This document shows, one piece after another, positions 41,091 through 52,696 of a stretch of 64,000 bases of DNA. Positions within the stretch are counted from its first letter, which is position 1. Each line of letters begins with the position of its first letter. The position numbers and the translations under genes are program-made. The DNA lies in contig JAUTDX010000419.1 in NCBI GenBank assembly GCA_030844895.1, positions 26,001-90,000 of the forward strand. The letters run 5' to 3'. The notes beneath the pieces are model-generated. The model ran no database searches and had not been told where the DNA came from. It saw only the letters and a program-made list of their open reading frames with translations. This stretch comes from Ambrosia x helenae. Its lineage: Eukaryota > Streptophyta > Magnoliopsida > Asterales > Asteraceae.

Positions 41091-42231
41091 AATCGACTTT
41101 TGTTCATGCAACTAATCAAGGTGGTTTTAACTTTTCACAGTGGACTTTTGTTCGTTTACTTCATGTTGATTTAATTGAATATTAGCTCAAACATGACATG
41201 GTATGTGTGTTAATAGCTGTATGATGTACATTAGGATATACAAGTGAAAACGCACTCAAATTAAACAAATAGAAACACACCAATTATATCTATGTTAATA
41301 GTTGTATGTGTGTTAACAAATAGAAACGCACTCATATACAAGTGAAACGCACTCAAATTAAACAAATACAAAAGCACCATTTATATCTATGTTAATAGTT
41401 GTACGCACTCATGTATTTTGACAAAAAATTTGAACGCATTCAATTGTTTGTTAATTTTTTTTTGCAGAGAATTGTTTGTTTTAAAAAAAACAGAGCATGT
41501 TTTGCCTAAGTATGATTAGGGTTCTACAAATCAATTCTCTTCAGTACCATGCTCTGTTTTTTATAAAAAAAAAATAGAGCATGTTTCAAGTGGTGGGTTT
41601 TCAAATATCGAAGCATTCATTTACATTTATACATTCCATCTTCTTCATTCACCTTCAGTAACCATGCTCTGTTTTTTGATTTTTGGAATGATTCTCTATA
41701 ATCCTTTTTTTTAATATTCTACATTTACACGTTCAGTTTTTTATTTTGATCGATTAAACTGCAATCGTGAGAATCAAATTGAGATTGAATCGTAATTGGA
41801 TTGAAACGTAATGTGTGTGTGTGTGAGATCGTCTGTGTAATCAGTTACGTGTGAAAAAGTCTGGAATGCCCTTGGGTTAAACTGATATTAAGATTAATTA
41901 TAGTTTGGTTAGGTTAACTGGGGTTTGGTTAATAGGACACTTGTCATCCCCTGGTGGCTTCTTATTGCTTCTCACGTTAACACACTTTATATCGTATACT
42001 TTCTCTTGAATGAATATAACTTTTGTAGAGAGTAGTTTAAAAAGTACATATGAGAATAAAGAAGTGTTTAGAGATATGTAAATTATAACATTATTTTGAT
42101 TAGTAGTTCAGTTGTGTAAATAATCCTTATGTGTAATACACAAATCTATAACCTAATAAAATTACTACCATATAAATTTATAAAATGTAATAATTTACTA
42201 AAATTTATTTTCTTACTTGTTACATATAGCT

Positions 42232-42563
42232 TTTTTTAATCTTAACTTTCATTAAACGAAAACGCCAACAACACTAGCCACCTATTTCCAAGACGGGAAA
42301 AAGGAGGCCGAAAACCACAAAAATTACATTACACCAAACGCACACCATCTATCCCAATCTACGCCGCCGCCTTTAAACCTATGTTTATACCATAAAAACC
42401 CCCAAGGACTTGATGTCCGCAATTAACTCCACAACCTTCGGCTCCTTACTAGAAAATATAGTTTTGTTCCTCGCCTTCCATATCCTCCAACAAATAATTA
42501 TAATTATCCCGTGAAAAACCTTCTTCTTATAGCTATACAAAGGTATTTGTTTTTAACTTTTTA
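42232..42563 (-). mobile_element. 5'-truncated LINE 3' end with 17-bp target duplication
   Basis: The minus strand encodes WRIWKARNKTIFSSKEPKVV, the conserved LINE tail, followed by a stop. A T-run at the left is the reversed poly(A) tail. The 17-bp target acttgttacatatagct is present on both sides (42215-42231 and 42564-42580). The right junction (42529-42563) also carries an extra copy of the sequence that follows the target at 42575-42610. Confidence 0.75.
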
Positions 42564-43441
42564 ACTTGTTACATATAGCTATACAAAGGTATTTGTTTTT
42601 AACTTTTTATAGGCTAAATGGATTTTGATTATCTTTGAATCTTCTATTTTTAGGTGGATTTTTTCACACTTTAATAATGACATATACATGTCTTCGTACT
42701 CTTAACCATTAAACATGTTTATAGTAATTTATAGTATAATTATATCTATACTATATTATAAAGCATGAGGGAAGGATGGTCGTAAATTTTAAGTAAATAC
42801 AAGTGTTTATGCTTATGGTATAATAGTAAATGAGGTTAGTTTAGGGGCAAAGTTGTCTTTTCTACACTCTTTACATTACTATAACATTTGTAACAATTTA
42901 AGGGTGAGTTTTAAAACTTAGTTGAAAAGTTGAATTTATGTCTATTTCAATTACTATAAAATTTGTGAGTTGTGACAATGTTAGAGTGACTTTCAAAACC
43001 AAAAAGAGGAGTTAAAAAGTTGAATTTGTGTCATCTTAAGTGGATGGAGATTTTAATACCAGTCATAAATGGATTGAATAAATGCAACCATAAATAGATT
43101 GAAAACCTCATCTATTTGTGTACAAATGGGAAAATGACTAGCTTCTTTATTCACCATATATCTTTAGACGTCAAAAAAATCTCAGCAGATCAAAGGTAGG
43201 TTTTTCAGTTTTTGGTTTTAATTCGTATGTTGTTTGATAATGTTTGTTTTGAATGAAAAGAAACACGAAGATCTTATCAAGAACTCATCAATGATCAATG
43301 GCGGTGGTGGCTTTCTTTTTTTGTTGCACGTTTACTTTTTTATATTTTTGTTTTTATGCATTGTCTTTAAAGGGTTTGCAATTATCCAATTAGGTTAGTA
43401 TAAATGGTTTGACGTATTTCTTTTTATTTGAACAAAAGAAT

Positions 43442-43525
43442 ATGGAACAAGCTATGCATAAGCTATCAATGGAAGTGCCAACTCCACCAATGATGATCAA
43501 TAGCGACGAATGTTTTCACACTCAG
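43442..43525 (+). other. Exon-like segment inside the outer Helitron
   Basis: From an ATG, a 28-codon open segment reads MEQAMHKLSMEVPTPPMM then INSDECFHTQ and meets a gtgcgt donor. Upstream 43140-43260 resembles a leader with its own gtaggt donor. I do not recognise the protein. It may be the captured 5' end of a host gene. Confidence 0.3.
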
Positions 43526-44237
43526 GTGCGTGTTTTATTTTAAGCACTGTTAAATGAAATAATCTTAAATATTAAAACCCACAAAATGGTCTTGATCATG
43601 TATAAGAATTGTCTCGATTCTTGGTATGTCCTTCGGTTTAGGATATTTCATATCGTGCCAAATGGTTTGGTTTACTTTTAATATTTGAAAATGTTTAGGC
43701 TATGTATTTCTTACATTGCAGTGCGGTTTTTATTTATTTAAGTTGTACTGTTTATACTAGTGGGAATACCCGCGCGTTGCAGCGGGTGCCCGACTGATAT
43801 CAGATGTAGTTATATAAGCCATCTATTTAATGATCTATTATATCATTTTGTTTGCAATCATTAGTCAACTTTGGTCACATCTATTTCTCCATATGTTTCA
43901 GATTGATTGTATCAATAACTAAATGAAACTTGCCGAGGCTTATAAATTGTTATGTACTTATCCTATATTTACTTTATTAGTGACTAAAATTATCAACAAT
44001 AAACATTGCAATTCCCCCCAATATAATGACTACATTAAGAACATATAAAAATATAGTAGGTTATATAATACACGTAACTGGATAAGGAATTAAGGATGTA
44101 AATAAGACCATTCCTTTGACCACGAAAGTTAGAAGTGACTTCTTTTGAATTTTAGTATATCCATGCAGAAATGAAAGATAAATAAATTACACGAAGAAAT
44201 ATACGAGGAAAAATAAAGATAAAAAATAGTTGACTCT

Positions 44238-44311
44238 TACAATACTCTTGACAAGCTCCTTAGCAAGCAATTTTACAATACTCTTGACAAGCTCCTTAGC
44301 AAGCAATTTTA
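44238..44311. repeat. Tandem direct repeat, two units
   Basis: A block of about 37 bp, ttacaatactcttgacaagc plus tccttagcaagcaattt, occurs twice in tandem inside the Helitron. Confidence 0.75.
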
Positions 44312-44879
44312 CTGGTGTTAAGCCAGAAGAATTAAACTCACCTACAGTTGACTTGATGACATAGAGATTACACTATGTCGATTTTGCCATCAGCATGCCA
44401 TAAACCAAAATCTGAACTTACATCCTAGAATACACAAATCATTAAATTTTATGCTTAACTGGTTTTCCAAAAGTAAAATATTACCATATTATTGTAACCT
44501 CTTCTCTAATCACATAAATAATCGCATCTAAATAGGAAATCACATTTGACTTGTGAATTAAATAACATATGGGTTAAATTCAAAACTCTATACATTGAAA
44601 TCTCCATACGTATTAAGAAAAAGAGCAAAAATAACCCTACTTGGAGAAACTAAGGAGTTGCCTTGTCTACATATATCCATAGTTATGATTAGTTATGTAT
44701 TTTTTTATCCATACTCATGATTAGTTATGTTTTTTAAATGACAGACTATATATTAGATCATGTAAAAATGGGACAAAAAAAAATACAGCTAGCAACTAAC
44801 CAAAATCAAAAGAATACCACTGTGACCACTCCAATGGCTTCGTCTTGGATTTACTGTTCACCCATAAGCCTGAAGCCTT

Positions 44880-45290
44880 GAATCCTTGATGTCCACAATA
44901 AGCTTTGGTGAAGAGATGGTCATCTGGTTTTTAAAAAAAAACTTGTCATTACGGGCTTTGCAAATAGACAAATGAAATTAGAATAACCTCATTACTCGCC
45001 TTCTTTCTTACTTGGATACCTGGAGAAAATTATGCAACTCTAACAGGTTACATAAATTAAACGCATATATTGGAGGATTTTGCACCAATATCCAACATGT
45101 TGCCAAACCAAATTAGCCCATTTACAGTGTAACAAAAGATGTTCCGGTGATTACTCGACGTCACCACACTCCAAACAAAAAGTAGTTGTTACCTGGACGT
45201 CGGGACAGTGCCACCAAGGTAGGAAGACGCTCCATCTTCGCGCGCCCTTCCAAAGATATTAGCCTTCTTTAGGAACCCAATTGTTCCAAG
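44880..45290 (-). pseudogene. Decayed LINE zf-RVT region within the Helitron
   Basis: In shifting minus-strand frames the segment reads WVPKKANIFG, MERLPTLVALSRR, FCLECG and HLFCH.. pieces, the zf-RVT region of plant LINEs. Several frameshifts and stops are present. Confidence 0.6.
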
Positions 45291-45644
45291 TGTACTAAAT
45301 ATAGCTGTTGTAATTCCTCCATCTCCAAAGTATTAAAACTCTCTCTTTTCCACCTCCATTGCCCCTAAATAGTGCCATGTGAATTAATAATATAAAGCTA
45401 ATACTTATCTAACATACAAAAAAAAAAGCAATCCCTTAAGTAAAACAACGCACATCAACAGACAAATATTTGTAACTGGTTAAATAAATAAAAAAAAAAA
45501 CCCCAAATGGGTCATAAACTCACAATGGAGAATATAATTCTTGAAAGATTTCAACAATTAAAATTTCTACGCTTTTTAGACTAAGATGATCAATTATTAA
45601 ATCATGTCCCAAACAAAAATCTCCTGCTTTTAGTTGTTGCCAAA

Positions 45645-46707
45645 TCAGTTGTTGTCTGCACCTATTTTTGCAACCCTCAAGGCTTCATCCATGATCTTGT
45701 CCTTGTTTTGTGTCTGTCTTTCAACAGCAAACCATATACAGGCCTACACGTTACATTTGCCACGCTCAATAAAAACTACTAATTTAACCCGTGAATCAAG
45801 AATAATCATAAAATTAGCCGTTTCACCCGCTGAATAAAAACTACCCAAGGGGAAAAAAAGAAAAGAACATTACACATAGGGTGTCAACCGAATTTTGGTA
45901 CTACGCATCACATCTTAAACAACAAAAAAATGGGGCCACTTGACCTGTTCAATAGAGATTACCCATTAATTATTCATTTGACTTGTTTGTCAAGAGCCTA
46001 ATGCTCTAAATCCTTTAACTTAATCATGTTACCAATCATATGCTTAACATTATCCATTATATATCCAAAGTATAAAGCATATGTAATAAAGAGTTGCATA
46101 CATCTATGCTGCACCAATATTCGTTATTTTAGACACCAAGATTTGACCAAGTCAAATTGTTGTTTTCCCTTAAGAGTTAAGAATACTTCAATTTGAATAC
46201 TTCCAGTCGTTATAAGTATACACAATTTAACTTACCACATAAACAAAATCTTGTAAAAGTAATAACTGATCAATTGAAAATTACCTCGCAATGATGTATT
46301 TGGCTCAAAAGTACAATATTGATGGCACTATCTAAAAAAAACCAATCAAACCATTCAATCCAATAATAAGTTAGGCAACATCATTAATCGTTGGATAATA
46401 AAGAACAAAAAAAAACTTTGAATTACCTAGGCATCTTTCTGGTTGCCGGAGTTAACATAAAGAAAGCGGGGATATGTTCTTTGGAAACTTCGGGGAACGC
46501 ACTACAATAACAAATTTATATCTTACATATTGCCAGTCCAATTATGGAAGTGTTGTAACATAGAGAACAAAACAAATAAACGTAATTATAATTTAAACAA
46601 AAAGTATCAAGCTAAAAAAATAAAATAGATAGATAGGCAACATACCTCATAACCAATAACACTCAAAGTTGCAGCATAATCCGCATCTGAATTAACTAAT
46701 AAGCTGC
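45645..46707 (-). pseudogene. Captured multi-exon gene fragment, unknown family
   Basis: Four minus-strand segments have splice-like borders: 46707-46646, 46503-46429, 46327-46285 and 45743-45645. The first three can be read in one register as LLVNSDADYAATLSVIGYE, then CVPRSFQRTYPRFLYVNSGNQKDA and a TAG at the join, then HQYCTFEPNTSLR. The fourth reads ACIWFAVERQTQNKDKIMDE to a stop but in another register. The premature stop and phase break suggest a dead capture. I do not recognise the family. Confidence 0.35.
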
Positions 46708-46734
46708 CTTGGCCAATAACACTCAAAGTTGCCT

Positions 46735-46860
46735 TGGGCGCCTCACATACGTGAAGCTCTCGCCTCGCGCTTTAAGCCCGCGCCTCGAAATTTGGAACCA
46801 AAACGCCTATGAGCGCCTCGCGCTATTTTAAACCAAGCTTTTGGCTATCAACGCCACGAC
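46735..46860. repeat. GCGCCTCGCGC-rich repeat
   Basis: Dense gcgcctc/gaggcgc words resembling the MITE at 979-1268. The flanking 21-bp block ccaataacactcaaagttgc occurs twice (46653 and 46715), suggesting a local duplication at the insertion. Confidence 0.4.
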
Positions 46861-47803
46861 TTTCGGCTATCAACGCCACCGCTTAGTTGGTTACAGATTG
46901 GCTAATCAATAGCATATTTCCAGCGTTGCCCTTGTTTTAATTACCTTTAGAGGCTTGCTAGGAAATTGTTTTCCAAATTTGGACGACATGGAAAAAGATA
47001 GAGAGAGAAGGATATAGTAATTCAACAGAAACTCCCTGCATTTTGGATTATTGATGAAAAATGGAAGTACAGTACATGACTTGTATTTATAGTGAAAATA
47101 CAATGAAGTCAACATTTTAAAAAGTCACAGTACATGCCTACACGGTACACACAAACTCAACCAACGCCCCAGCCCTAACCTAACAGATTATTACTAAAAA
47201 TTGTTGCTGGTGTGGCAGTTGCTATACTGAATACTCTTCACATAGAACCACCATAAAATCTAATGTCACAAAATGATCCTCAACTATTTCCTAGTCTGAA
47301 TTAGTCAAATAGCATATGAAATTGATTTTTACCTTTTCATTGTAATAAAACCTAAAATATTTAATATTGATATGCTATATTTTTCTCATTTTCTTTCTTA
47401 AGCCGGTCCTACGTCAGGTTTGAATTTCAACTTTACACTTCGGAACCATGCTAAAAACCATGACAAATTGTGGGTATAAAGTAAAAACCATGAAAACATG
47501 TCAATTTCATTAACATTTTATTTTTTAATGATGAACAGGTGGACATTTACCGGTGATGCCAAAACAAGCTCTGAATTCAATATCAACTCAACAGGCAAAA
47601 AAAAATAAAAAAATAATAGAACAAGCAAAAAGATTAATACTTGAAAAATGTAGAATGAAAAAGAAAATGAATATCAATGCACATACATTCAAGCTCTTGA
47701 TTAGGTAGAAAATCGAATTTAAAGCAATTGAAAAAAAACCTAAACAAGAATTTAGAAATCTAAGAAGAAGAGCATTCGAGTGCTGAGAGATTGGTGTTCT
47801 TAC

Positions 47804-47911
47804 TTGGTCTTTTGATTTGAAGAATCTGAACCCTAGTTTCATCACCGGGGAACTTGCCGGACTTTTGTTGAATTCATTGCTGTTGGTTGTGGTTGTAAAG
47901 AAACCGGCCAT
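47804..47911 (-). other. Captured first-exon-like segment, unknown gene
   Basis: From an ATG the minus strand encodes 36 codons: MAGFFTTTTNSNEFNKSPAS, then SPVMKLGFRFFKSKDQ, meeting a gtaaga donor. The upstream region looks like a 5' UTR. It may be the 5' end of a nuclear gene caught by the Helitron. No homologue recognised. Confidence 0.35.
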
Positions 47912-49782
47912 GGCCAGAGGAAGAAGAACATGAGAGATTAATGGAGTATAAATGACTACAACCGTTTATTGAAGAGAAATCGAACAGACGGAGCAATTAA
48001 TCTCTTCTCGCATTTAATTCCTGTGATAATGGTGATAAGAGGAGTTGAAAAGAGGGATATTTGAAGAAGGCTAACGACGATTGTGGGGCAGGGATTGGAA
48101 ATAAAGGGTAGCATAGTAAATTTATTTTGATATTGTAAAGGTGGATGATGGTGAAATGTCTATATTACCCTTCTAATTGTCTTAATTGTCACAATTGTTC
48201 CTATAATACCCTTAAAATTCTTGCTTAAATATGTTGTACATGTTGCATCTTAAGTTGTACGAAAATGAAAATGACTAGGCTAGCCATCACTGCTCCTTAA
48301 TAAGATAATATAGATTAATGGATTATGTTTAACAATATAATAATTGGAGTACTTTTTAAGTTTTAACTATATCCATTTTAGCTTTTTTTTATGCATTTTT
48401 TTATCTAGATTCAGTCAATTAATCAGTGAAACCAAACAAAATTTTATGTTGTTTGCTATGATAAACTAAGTTTGGCATACGGTTTAAATTTAATATCGTT
48501 ATAACAAAATCTTTAAACACACTTTAAAGACACGAAACTATAAACATCTATGTTGAATTTGAAACTTTAAAGATGACACATATGTTTAAATTTTCAAATT
48601 CAGGGTGGACTATTTTTTGGATTGATGTTTCTGCTTTTATACACATGTATTTTCATTTTGCATATTCTCAAAATCAATTAATAAAGCTTTCCATGCAACA
48701 AGTTAAATTTTAAATTCAAAGTGTGTCATAAATTAAGACATAATTAAAAACAATCACTACTTTATACTTTCGCTTATATTGCTTCAGTTAATACAGAAAC
48801 CAAATGACTTGAGCAAGAGTAATATCATAGATAACCACAACTTCGCAAACTGTTTGCAAGCATGGCCTTTAATATATTGTGCTCCATTTCTATCAGTTCA
48901 ACAAACAATACCAAAATCATGCAAGCATCATACTGTCGCAAAGAGAAGCCAAAACTCTAGCAAGACTTGGAACAAGACATCGCTCACAAAATTTCCACTG
49001 GTTCATGAGGTTAGAGGATATTATGATAAATTTTAATCTCAAGTTAAATTTCCGGTTATTAGTGGACAACTGATTGGACCCAATGTTCATATCCGATTTA
49101 CCAAGCTAAATAATTAAAACCCATCGGTTTTTGAAATACCTTAATCGAAAGTTATGGTGATTGGCTCAAAATCAAATTGAGCCAAATAACAACTTGTGCA
49201 AGCCTTGAAAATCAACAACCGAAGTTTTGTGTCCCCGACGCAACGTACAGGCAACCCACTAGTAACTAAATAAAGTATGCACACTTTAATTTCGCTAGTA
49301 ATGTAGACTTACCTTATAATATTGGGGCAATTTCATATATACCCCTACAAAACATCAAAATTTCATATATACCCAAAACATGCTTTAGGGCCATTGTACA
49401 ATATGCATGAAAAACTTGTACTTTGGGTATATATGATATTTTACAAGTTTACAATGGCATATATGAAATTGTACCTATAATATTTGAGTTTGAACCAGTG
49501 AGAGAGATGCTCCACCTTTTGCTCTCTTTCATTATCTTAACTGAAACGTCTATATCTCTTCACTATCTCACACATATACATTTTGTAAAACACATATATT
49601 TTTTATGTATTTCGTGTACTGTTTTAATAGGTTTTTATTTGCTTTTTTTAGTAATTTTTATTATTTATTATTTTGTAGGTGTTCGGAAAGAAAAGAGCTT
49701 AAAACGAAGGAAAATGATTAAGTCACGAGCACCGGGAGCGAGCAACATTTTATATAAAAAAAATATTTTATAAAAGAATAAA

Positions 49783-51150
49783 GGGGAAATGGAATTTAAT
49801 AATCCCAACTTTGGGGGGTTGGAAGGCAGTAGTCCCAACTTGAAACTTGTACTACAGCAGTCCCAACTTGTCAACCATTTTATTTGGTTGGTCCCAGACT
49901 AACCTCAGTTAAGTTTTTCTGTTAAATGCTGACGTGGACTGCCATGTGGCGTCTGACGTGGCCAATCTGTCCCACTTGGCAAAAAAAATGGGCCCTCTTT
50001 ATCCACTTGGCTTTTTTAATTAAAAAAACTTTTAATTATAAAATAACTTTTAATTATAAAAAAACTTTTAATAATAATAAAAAAGAATTATATATATATA
50101 TATATATATATATTATACACATACAATATATACACACTATCTATCATCTCTTTCTTCTCCCTACCACCCACCACCACCACAACCACAACCATCACCACCA
50201 ACCACCTCCCACCACCACCACAACCGCTCCCCACCAAATTAGGGCTTCTTCCACCACGAAACCATAACCAGACGAAACCATAACCATACCAAAACCACCA
50301 CAGCCATGACTATCACCACCCCCACCGTTATCCTCCACCACGAAACCATAACCATACCAAAACCCCAAACCCAAAACACACTAACAAACAATCAGCCACC
50401 AAAACCCGTCATATCCAACCCCTTAGCGGTTGAGGTGGAGAACCGAGGAAGCAATCGAGGCAGCAGTGATGGGTCCGGGTCACAATTAGGGTTTCGACTA
50501 GGGTTCAGGTTAGAGTTTTGATTCAGGTCCGATTAAGGATTAAAGGTGAATGGTGGTGGTTTACCAAGGTAACAGAGGTGGGTTTTTGTGGCGGTTTCGT
50601 TGGTGGTTGATGACGGCAATAGGGATTCAAGGCTCCAACTGCAGATCTGGTGGTGGTGTTTGTGGTGGTGGTTGCAGATGGCGGCGGTTGAGGTGGTTGT
50701 TGGTGGTTGTAGGTGGGGTTTTGTGGAGGTGGTTGCAGATCTGGTGGTGGTTGCAGATCTGGTGGTGGTGGGTGTCATTTTAGGGTTCTAGGGTTCTTGA
50801 GGATGTCTGATGAATTTTTTGGGGGGAATGATTTTGATCTTGGATAGATAGTAATATGTTGGAGAGATTTGCATGTGGCCCCCCCTTTTTTTTAAAAACA
50901 TTAAATTAAATTTGATTTAAACATGTGGATAATGGGTCCTTCCTTTTTTTTTGACAGACACACACTTTATGCCACGTAGTTTTCCACGTGGGTTGCCTAC
51001 GTGGCACTTAACTGAAAAAACTATCTGGGGTTAGTCTGGGACCAACCAAATAAAATGATTGACAAGTTGGGACTGCTGTAGTACAAGTTTCAAGTTAGGA
51101 CTGCTGCCTTCCAACCCCCCAAAGTTGGGATTATTAAATTCCATTTCCCC
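49783..51150. mobile_element. Non-autonomous Mutator-like element with long inverted repeats
   Basis: An exact 9-bp duplication, aagaataaa (49774-49782 and 51151-51159), flanks inverted repeats of about 150 bp. They start ggggaaatggaatttaataa on the left and end with its complement on the right, and include tcccaacttgtcaacc and ggttggtcccagact. The 1.37-kb interior has a CCACCA-rich left half (50160-50430) and a GGTGGT-rich right half (50540-50790), so it can fold on itself. No transposase is encoded. A TA microsatellite lies at about 50090-50113. Confidence 0.85.
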
Positions 51151-51379
51151 AAGAATAAAAGGAAAAAAAAAGAAACAAATGAAGGGCTTGTGGCCCCTGA
51201 TATGAAAGACCAAAGAAACAGGCCCAAGTGGAAGCCCAATAAGGAGTTCGTGATACGCAGAGATGGTCCTGTAGGTCTTCGTGGGTTGTGAAAAGCCCAA
51301 CGTCAACAGGTTTTTAGTTGCAGCCCAAGAAACAAGATTCCAACCCACTAAACATGTTTAGTTCGATCATTATCAAGTA

Positions 51380-52324
51380 CTAGCAGAGTAGCAGGAAACC
51401 CGTGCGTTATGACGGAGTCGACAATACAGGGTGAAAACGTAATTCAAACCTTAAAACGATAAAAAGAATCAATATGTAAGGTGTATGTTTGTGTGTGTAA
51501 GCACATGTGCTTCATAGTGGGGTAATTTTTTAAAGGCTACAAGGAGATATGATAGCATGCTACGTTCTATGTACCATATGCAATTTGAGCTACATGCCAG
51601 TAAAAAAAATGGAAGTAACGGTTTGACTCATTAACAACTATTATTATACTAATAGTCTTACTCAATATGTTGAAAGTGCCAAATCTTGAGAGATTGTCGA
51701 GAAGAAGAAAGCATAGGGACCTTTATAAGATCCACATTAAGAAGAGGTTGGAATAGCACATATGTAATCAACCTGCAAAGAAACATACCCATAACTTTTC
51801 CACATGATAAAAGGAATGCAATACAACTGCTAATTAAGTGCACCATAAATTTCTATCAGTGGCATCGGAAAGTGAAATTGGAAGTTAGGTTAGTTGAAAA
51901 TATTGCACATAAGACATCCCAACCTTAGAATTTTATAGACGTGCACATATCGTTTTTTTTCTAGGAACCGAACCGGCCCGTGTTTGCTGCCAGTTCGTGT
52001 CTGAATCGGTTCGGTTCGACCTCGGTTTTGCCTGCTTGAAAGACCGGTTTCAGTTCGGTTTCGGTTCATGAACCAATTCATGCGCACACTTTTTTTTAAG
52101 AAAAGACATCACAAAATTATTGTTTTTTAACGTAAAGTTCGACTTTTATTGATTCATACAATCTTTTTAAGGTGTATAGGTATATATTTGTATGTGTAGA
52201 AACCTTTTTGTATAATTTTGTTTTGTATAAATTTTTATATAAAATTACAATTTTTTTAATAAAATATAGTAATTACTTAATTTTGTTTGAAACCCTTCTC
52301 AAATGCTTCATAATATAATATAGA
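51380..52324 (-). mobile_element. Probable non-autonomous Helitron
   Basis: On the minus strand the left end is A|TCTATATTATATTATGAAGC at 52324. The right end has a short hairpin (ccgt...acgg, 51400-51415) and CTAG at 51383-51380, then T. A GAACCGG/CCGGTTC-rich MITE-like patch lies inside (51950-52090). A second Helitron-like 5' end, TCTATACTACATTATAAAGG, lies at 52512, so pairing is uncertain. Confidence 0.5.
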
Positions 52325-52696
52325 TTATAGATTATAGATATAGATTAATGGTAATTGGAAGTTATGATAAAAGTAGGTTTTGCGTGAAAAATAGAAAGGG
52401 AAAAAATTACATGATATTTGAGTTTTAGGCATGAGACTTTTCCTATGCCATCTTAAAATTCATGTAAAATGATATTTATAGACATTTTTCCTCCTTTATA
52501 ATGTAGTATAGATAGGCAGGTGTAGGACGAATTTGAGAGAGGTTTTGGATATCTAAGGCAAGATATGAAGGCTGGGATCGCTCGGGAGTCAAGATTGAAG
52601 CTTAAATCAGGTTTCGACTCTACACGGGTTTATCTACTTTGCGTTCTCAACTATGTTTTGCTATTACTTTGATATTTTGTTTATGATTTCGGTTAG

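Larger units (their letters stand above)
39530..42005. mobile_element. Non-autonomous Mutator-like element carrying an ELM1-like fragment (Pack-MULE type)
   Basis: An exact 9-bp duplication, ttgaatgaa, flanks the element (39521-39529 and 42006-42014), the Mutator hallmark. Its ends are long degenerate inverted repeats: the left gggaagagataacgtataaa aligns with the complement of the right end, gagaaagtatacgatataaa, and similarity continues about 60 bp. The 2.5-kb interior has no transposase. It holds an exon from an ELM1-like gene, a duplicated block (about 40347-40488 and 40881-41057) and many AACGCAC[C/T]C words. This makes it a Pack-MULE-like gene-fragment carrier. Confidence 0.75.
43757..48314 (-). 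mobile_element. Helitron, 4.56 kb, with captured exon-like segments
   Basis: Read on the minus strand it begins A|TCTATATTATCTTATTAAGG at 48314. It ends with the hairpin ACCCGC-loop-GCGGGT (43768-43787), a 7-nt spacer and CTAG at 43760-43757, then host T. No Rep or helicase motif is seen, so it is non-autonomous. Inside, on the same strand, are an exon-like start at 47911-47804 and several splice-bounded segments at 46707-45645, plus a dead LINE tail, consistent with gene capture. Confidence 0.7.
42745..49262 (+). mobile_element. Possible outer Helitron interrupted by an inner one
   Basis: The left end TCTATACTATATTATAAAGC at 42745, preceded by A, is a typical Helitron 5' end. A degraded hairpin at about 49234-49250 is followed by cccaCTAG ending 49262 and then T. 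If these are paired, the outer element is about 2 kb plus the inner insertion at 43757-48314. The pairing is inference, and the hairpin has two bulged bases. Confidence 0.4.

Noticed and set aside
45080..45262. 60-codon plus-strand open frame
   Set aside because: It is the antisense of a decayed LINE zf-RVT region.
49423..49773. 116-codon frame with hydrophobic segments
   Set aside because: Composition follows the AT-rich DNA, there is no recognisable family, and its end runs to the Mutator-like element target site.
50160..50790. Several open frames in the CCACCA/GGTGGT region
   Set aside because: Low-complexity triplet repeats open all frames; no conserved domain is visible.
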